Shown here one piece after another: positions 13,467 through 17,128 of a stretch of DNA of 17,128 nt. Under the pieces are notes generated by a model. It was given only the letters and a program-made list of their open reading frames with translations. It did not search any database and was not told the DNA's origin. The number at the start of each line of letters is the position of its first letter. Within the stretch, counting starts at the first letter, position 1. The DNA comes from Bacteroidales bacterium (GTDB lineage: Bacteria; Bacteroidota; Bacteroidia; Bacteroidales; P3). Made by a program: the position numbers and the translations under genes. The stretch covers positions 1 to 17,128 of the forward strand of contig JAGBSA010000134.1 in NCBI GenBank assembly GCA_017632095.1, in the 5' to 3' direction.

Positions 13467-14330
13467 TTAGTTAACCATGATTACCAAACACTTACTTGCT
13501 TTCCAGAACAAGTCAGGGTTTGTTATTCTTATTGAGGTTGGACGACTTGGATCGCCTTCCAAAGAGTATGATGTGTCAGGGTGTGTTGTTACGATTTTTA
13601 TTTTCTTTCCTGTCAATGGTATTTCTTGGGTATTTCTTGTGTCAATCTTTGTTAGAGATGCAAAATCTGTGTTGTCTGCCAAAACAGATGCTTTTCCTAA
13701 TCCGATGAATCCACCTCTCTTATCTACAAGGTTTTTCATTCTCAATTCTTTCTTTGTTCCTATTGCAAAGTAAGCGGTGTGTTTTTCATCTTCAATTTGC
13801 ATTATTTGTTGGTCTTTCTTCTTTGTCTTAGTCTCCAAGTCTTTTACGTTCTTAGTCAATTCGTCTATCTGAACGTTCTTCTTTTGCAATTCGGCTGTCA
13901 AAGTTTGGATTTGTTCTTCTTGTTCTTTGATTCTTTGTTCCAAATTGCTAACAAATGTTTGCAATTGTTTATTTTGTCTTTGTGTTCTTGCCAAACGAGA
14001 GTTTACTGCTGCGAGTTTTTCTTTATCTGCTGCGAGTATGTCGTTTATTGTGGCGATTTTGTTCTTTATACTTGAGACTGCATCTTTTCCTACTTCGCCT
14101 GAGTTATTTGCAACTTGAGCTAAGTCTGTGTAAGTCTTGGTTACTTCTCCCAAATTCGCATCTATTTCGTTCAATTGTTGGAATAGGGTTTCCAATTCTG
14201 CGTCTTTGTTAGACATAACTGCTGCAAAAGAGTCTTGCAATTGCTTTTCTCTTTCCTTAGATAAGTTTCCGTTGCATGCTGTCAAAGCAACTGCACATAT
14301 CAATCCCAATGTCAAAAGTCTTTTCTTCAT
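13467..14330 (-). CDS. Coiled-coil lipoprotein with conserved C-terminal domain
   Basis: A 287-residue envelope lipoprotein of unclear function. The signal MKKRLLTLGLICAVALTAC puts the lipidated Cys at residue 19. Residues about 23-75 are helical; about 88-182 form a long coiled coil rich in Gln, Glu and Lys (NSRLARTQRQNKQLQ, LEQRIKEQEEQIQTL), as in elongated periplasmic spacers or adhesins. The last 100 residues form a separate domain: HTAYFAIGTKKELRMK, then KRGGFIGLGK, the KID and EIPLTGKKIKIVTTHP stretch, SYSLE, and the closing NPDLFWKASKCLVIMV. I believe proteins with this C-terminal pattern are common in Bacteroidota, some named as adhesins, but I cannot confirm a function here. It is a single gene, ended by the terminator at 13411-13450 and divergent from uvrA. 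Confidence 0.85.
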   Translation of the reverse strand: MKKRLLTLGLICAVALTACNGNLSKEREKQLQDSFAAVMSNKDAELETLFQQLNEIDANLGEVTKTYTDLAQVANNSGEVGKDAVSSIKNKIATINDILAADKEKLAAVNSRLARTQRQNKQLQTFVSNLEQRIKEQEEQIQTLTAELQKKNVQIDELTKNVKDLETKTKKKDQQIMQIEDEKHTAYFAIGTKKELRMKNLVDKRGGFIGLGKASVLADNTDFASLTKIDTRNTQEIPLTGKKIKIVTTHPDTSYSLEGDPSRPTSIRITNPDLFWKASKCLVIMVN

Positions 14331-14381
14331 GTTCTACTTTTCGTTTTTTAATATTATTTCTTCAATTGTTTATTTTCAGAA

Positions 14382-14391
14382 CGCAAATTTA
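14382..14391 (-). promoter_or_regulatory. -7 promoter element of the coiled-coil lipoprotein gene
   Basis: The minus strand reads TAAATTTGCG, matching the Bacteroidota -7 box with a near-consensus tail. It lies about 52 nt upstream of the ATG. No -33 TTTG is evident at 19 nt; GTTT lies 15 nt upstream. Confidence 0.55.
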
Positions 14392-14454
14392 GCATAAAAA
14401 AATATAAAACTAGCACTTTTTTCGACTATTCCTTTGTTTTTTCTTTCAAAACCG

Positions 14455-14487
14455 CTTGTCAGCAAGGCAAATTATCGTATTATTGCA
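14455..14487 (+). promoter_or_regulatory. uvrA promoter
   Basis: CTTG (14455-14458), a 19-nt spacer, then TATTATTGCA (14478-14487) fits the Bacteroidota -33/-7 pattern with one mismatch in each element and ideal spacing. The leader would be about 22 nt. I see no obvious palindromic SOS-type operator overlapping it. Confidence 0.6.
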
Positions 14488-14513
14488 GTAAATTTCAAAG
14501 ATATTTTACAAGC

Positions 14514-17128
14514 ATGCTTGAAGACAAACTCGAAATACTTGGTGCGAGAACACATAATCTGCAAAACATTTCTCTTTCTATGCCGAGAAATTCTCTCATT
14601 ACCATAACTGGATTGAGTGGTAGCGGGAAGAGTTCGTTGGCTTTCGACACTATTTATGCAGAAGGGCAAAGACGCTATCTTGAAACCTTTTCTTCTTATG
14701 TTAGAAACTTCATTGGAAGCATTGGTAAGCCTGATGTGGATAAGATAAACGGGCTTTCACCTGTGATAAGTATTGAACAAAAAACGACAAATAAAAATCC
14801 GAGAAGTACTGTTGGCACTACTACTGAGATATATGACCTTTTGAGATTGTTATTTGCTAGAATCTCCGAAGCCTATTCGGTGAATACGGGCGAAAAAATG
14901 GTAAAATACACCGAGAAACAGATTTTAGAAGAAATCGAATCTTGCTATGAAAATCAATCTATTGTTATTTTATCTCCTGTTATCAAAGGACGAAAGGGGC
15001 ATTATAGAGAATTGTTTGAGTCTATTGCCAAGAAAGGTTTTCTAAAAGTCAGAATAGATGGACAAATCGAGAATATCGTGTCGGGAATGAGGGTTGACAG
15101 ATATAAGGTTCACGATATAGAGATTGTAATAGATAAATTAAGAATTTCTTCCGAAAATAAGCAAGAGCGATTGAAGAAGTCAATAGAGACAGCCTTTAAG
15201 CACGGAAAGAATAATCTTATGGTATTGAACGAGGAGGGCGATGTAAGATTCTTTTCTAAGTTCTTGATGTGTCCTACAACAGGAATTTCTTATCCGGAAC
15301 CTGAACCTAATACGTTTTCTTTCAATTCTCCCTATGGTGCTTGTCCATTTTGCAATGGCTTAGGCGAGATTACTCAGGTGGAAATCGAAAAGATAATTCC
15401 AGATAAAAAGAAAAGTATTGCTGAGGGCGGTTTGATTCCAATTGGAAAGCCTAATTCAAATAGCTGGTTCGTAAAACAAATAGAACGAATTGGCAAGTCA
15501 TATGGTTTTAATTTGAATACAGCTTTCAAAGATTACTCCGAGGAGAGCTGGAATGTGCTTTTGTATGGAGAGGCAGAAGAGTTGGAAAGTCACAATAAGT
15601 TTGAAGGGATTGTAAACTTTATTTCATCTCAATTCAATGATGTTTCCTTACCTGCTTCTTTGCAAAAATGGGCTGCCGGTTTTATGAATATTAAAACATG
15701 TCCTCATTGCAATGGTAGCAGATTAAGAAACGAAAGTCTGCATTTTAAGATTGGGGATAAGAATATTGCGGAATTGGCAAGTATAGACTTGACTGAGCTT
15801 TCGCAATGGTGCATTTCTATTGAGAAAAACTTAGATAAACGACAAAAAGATATTGCTTCGGAGATTCTAAGAGAAATAAACACCAAGATAAACTTCCTTT
15901 TAGATGTTGGCTTAGGCTATTTGAATTTACTAAGAAGTTCTAGAACGCTATCAGGTGGAGAAAGCCAAAGAATACGTCTTGCAACGCAAATCGGCAGTAA
16001 GCTTGTCAATGTTATGTATATTCTAGATGAGCCAAGCATTGGCCTTCACCAATCAGACAATATAAAGTTGATTGAATCCTTAAAAAAGTTGAGAGATTCA
16101 GGTAACACAGTTATTGTAGTGGAACATGATAAGGATATGATGCTTGCTTCGGATTATATTGTGGATATAGGTCCTGGTGCCGGCATAAATGGCGGACAGC
16201 TCACTGCCTCAGGTTCTCCGGAAGATATATTGAAGCAAAATTCTATCACTTGCCAATACTTGAAAGGTGAAAAGAAGATTCCTATTCCAGAAAAAAGAAG
16301 AGAGGGTAACGGAAAATTCATTCAACTTAATGGTGCTTGCGGTAATAATTTGAAAAACGTAAATCTGACTATTCCTTTGGGAATATTGGTTTGTGTTACG
16401 GGGGTTTCTGGTAGCGGCAAGTCTTCTTTGATAAACGATACTTTACACCCTATTCTCAGCAAGCTGTTACATCGTGGAGAAAAACCAGCTTTGCCACATG
16501 CAAGCATTGAAGGCATTGAAAACATCGACAAAGTAATCGAAATCAATCAAAGCCCTATCGGCAAGACTCCAAGAAGTAATCCTGCAACATTTATTGGCGT
16601 GTTTGACGAAATAAGAAAGCTTTATGCAAGTCTTCCAACCGCTAAGATAAGAAACTATGCTGCCGGACAGTTTTCTTTTAACGTCAAAGGGGGACGCTGT
16701 GAGGAATGTCAAGGAGCAGGAGTTAAGACGATAGAAATGAATTTCCTTCCTGACGTTTACGTAACCTGTCAAGAGTGTGGAGGAAAGAGATACACGAGAG
16801 AAACTTTGGAGGTTCGCTATAAAGGAAAGAACATAAACGATGTTCTAAATATGAGTTTCAATGAGGCTTTAGCTTTCTTCGAGAACTATCCTAAGATAAA
16901 GAGGCAGCTATCCGTTGTTGTAGAAGTAGGATTGGGATACCTAACTCTTGGACAGCCTTCAACTACTCTTTCAGGTGGTGAGTGTCAAAGAATAAAACTT
17001 GCTGCCGAATTGGGCAAAAAAGACACTGGAAACACACTTTACATATTAGATGAGCCTACAACAGGATTACATTTTGAGGATATTAGAATTTTAATGGAAG
17101 TTCTGCAAAAGCTAGTTACCAAAGGCAA
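14514..17128 (+). CDS. uvrA: Excinuclease ABC subunit UvrA, 3' end beyond the window
   Basis: UvrA is the dimeric ATPase that finds bulky DNA lesions and loads UvrB in nucleotide excision repair. 871 complete codons are visible and open to the window end; the family has about 940. ATPase I: Walker A GLSGSGKSS (33-41), signature LSGGESQRIRLA (from 479), Walker B YILDEPSIGLH. ATPase II: Walker A GVSGSGKSS (630-638), signature LSGGECQRIKLA (from 819), Walker B YILDEPTTGLH. The second zinc finger is complete (Cys729, 732, 752, 755). The first has Cys253, Thr256, Cys277 and Cys280, so one of its four ligands is replaced (CPTT instead of CPxC). The ATG at 14514 gives the family start LEILGARTHNLQNI. 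Confidence 0.97.
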   Translation, partial: MLEDKLEILGARTHNLQNISLSMPRNSLITITGLSGSGKSSLAFDTIYAEGQRRYLETFSSYVRNFIGSIGKPDVDKINGLSPVISIEQKTTNKNPRSTVGTTTEIYDLLRLLFARISEAYSVNTGEKMVKYTEKQILEEIESCYENQSIVILSPVIKGRKGHYRELFESIAKKGFLKVRIDGQIENIVSGMRVDRYKVHDIEIVIDKLRISSENKQERLKKSIETAFKHGKNNLMVLNEEGDVRFFSKFLMCPTTGISYPEPEPNTFSFNSPYGACPFCNGLGEITQVEIEKIIPDKKKSIAEGGLIPIGKPNSNSWFVKQIERIGKSYGFNLNTAFKDYSEESWNVLLYGEAEELESHNKFEGIVNFISSQFNDVSLPASLQKWAAGFMNIKTCPHCNGSRLRNESLHFKIGDKNIAELASIDLTELSQWCISIEKNLDKRQKDIASEILREINTKINFLLDVGLGYLNLLRSSRTLSGGESQRIRLATQIGSKLVNVMYILDEPSIGLHQSDNIKLIESLKKLRDSGNTVIVVEHDKDMMLASDYIVDIGPGAGINGGQLTASGSPEDILKQNSITCQYLKGEKKIPIPEKRREGNGKFIQLNGACGNNLKNVNLTIPLGILVCVTGVSGSGKSSLINDTLHPILSKLLHRGEKPALPHASIEGIENIDKVIEINQSPIGKTPRSNPATFIGVFDEIRKLYASLPTAKIRNYAAGQFSFNVKGGRCEECQGAGVKTIEMNFLPDVYVTCQECGGKRYTRETLEVRYKGKNINDVLNMSFNEALAFFENYPKIKRQLSVVVEVGLGYLTLGQPSTTLSGGECQRIKLAAELGKKDTGNTLYILDEPTTGLHFEDIRILMEVLQKLVTKG

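Noticed and set aside
13477..14397. Overlapping plus-strand frames opposite the coiled-coil lipoprotein
   Set aside because: They are antisense shadows of a repetitive Gln/Lys/Glu coding region, with Cys/Phe/Leu-rich translations and no start context.
14472..16772. Minus-strand frames of 60-101 codons inside uvrA
   Set aside because: uvrA is continuous and carries all expected motifs over the same span; the antisense frames resemble no family.
1..17128. Mobile element, prophage, CRISPR array or tRNA gene
   Set aside because: No transposase, integrase, terminal inverted repeats with target duplication, spaced direct repeats or cloverleaf sequence was seen; gene content is core chromosome.

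Overview
The window looks like part of a Bacteroidota (Bacteroidales-type) chromosome. The DNA is AT-rich. Six of the seven promoter candidates carry the extended Bacteroidota -7 element TAnnTTTGCA or a near match. Lipoprotein signals have relaxed lipoboxes, start codons have A-rich upstream sequence instead of Shine-Dalgarno motifs, and the gene families (S46 dipeptidyl-peptidase, the rplM-rpsI-rpsB-tsf order, a UvrA with a CPTT variant finger) fit this phylum. The content is mostly core housekeeping genes. I see no insertion sequence, prophage, CRISPR array, rRNA or tRNA gene.

Layout. (1) 1-2403, minus strand: the ribosomal operon rplM-rpsI-rpsB-tsf, with tsf cut by the window start. Its promoter lies near 2565-2594, leaving an unusually long leader of about 155 nt that may be an L13 autoregulatory leader. 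(2) 2698-3432, plus: radC, facing a bidirectional terminator. (3) 3623-4696, minus: two tandem paralogous lipoproteins of unknown function behind a textbook promoter. (4) 4794-6132, plus: mreC-mreD (cell-shape proteins), transcribed divergently from the lipoproteins and closed by a strong 15-bp terminator hairpin. (5) 12411 down to 6267, minus: a tightly packed four-gene run with gaps of 15 nt and 2 nt and then an ATGA overlap. It holds a secreted S46 dipeptidyl-peptidase of the DPP11 (Asp/Glu-specific) type, pheT, a small protein built of 25-residue repeats, and a membrane protein with eight predicted segments. (6) 12755-13291, plus: an ECF sigma factor with no adjacent anti-sigma gene, preceded by a -24/-12 (sigma-54-like) element rather than the usual -7 box. 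(7) 14330 down to 13467, minus: a coiled-coil lipoprotein. (8) 14514 to the window end, plus: uvrA, cut by the window edge (871 complete codons seen).

How the genes relate. Translation genes (rplM, rpsI, rpsB, tsf, pheT), envelope genes (mreCD, three lipoproteins, periplasmic DPP11) and DNA-repair genes (uvrA, and radC by family) sit together without forming one pathway. The least explained parts are the two small genes coupled to pheT, the regulatory region of the orphan sigma factor, and a set of AT-rich inverted motifs shared between the three convergent intergenic gaps (after radC, mreD and the sigma gene). I found no clear large undescribed system; these are the best leads.
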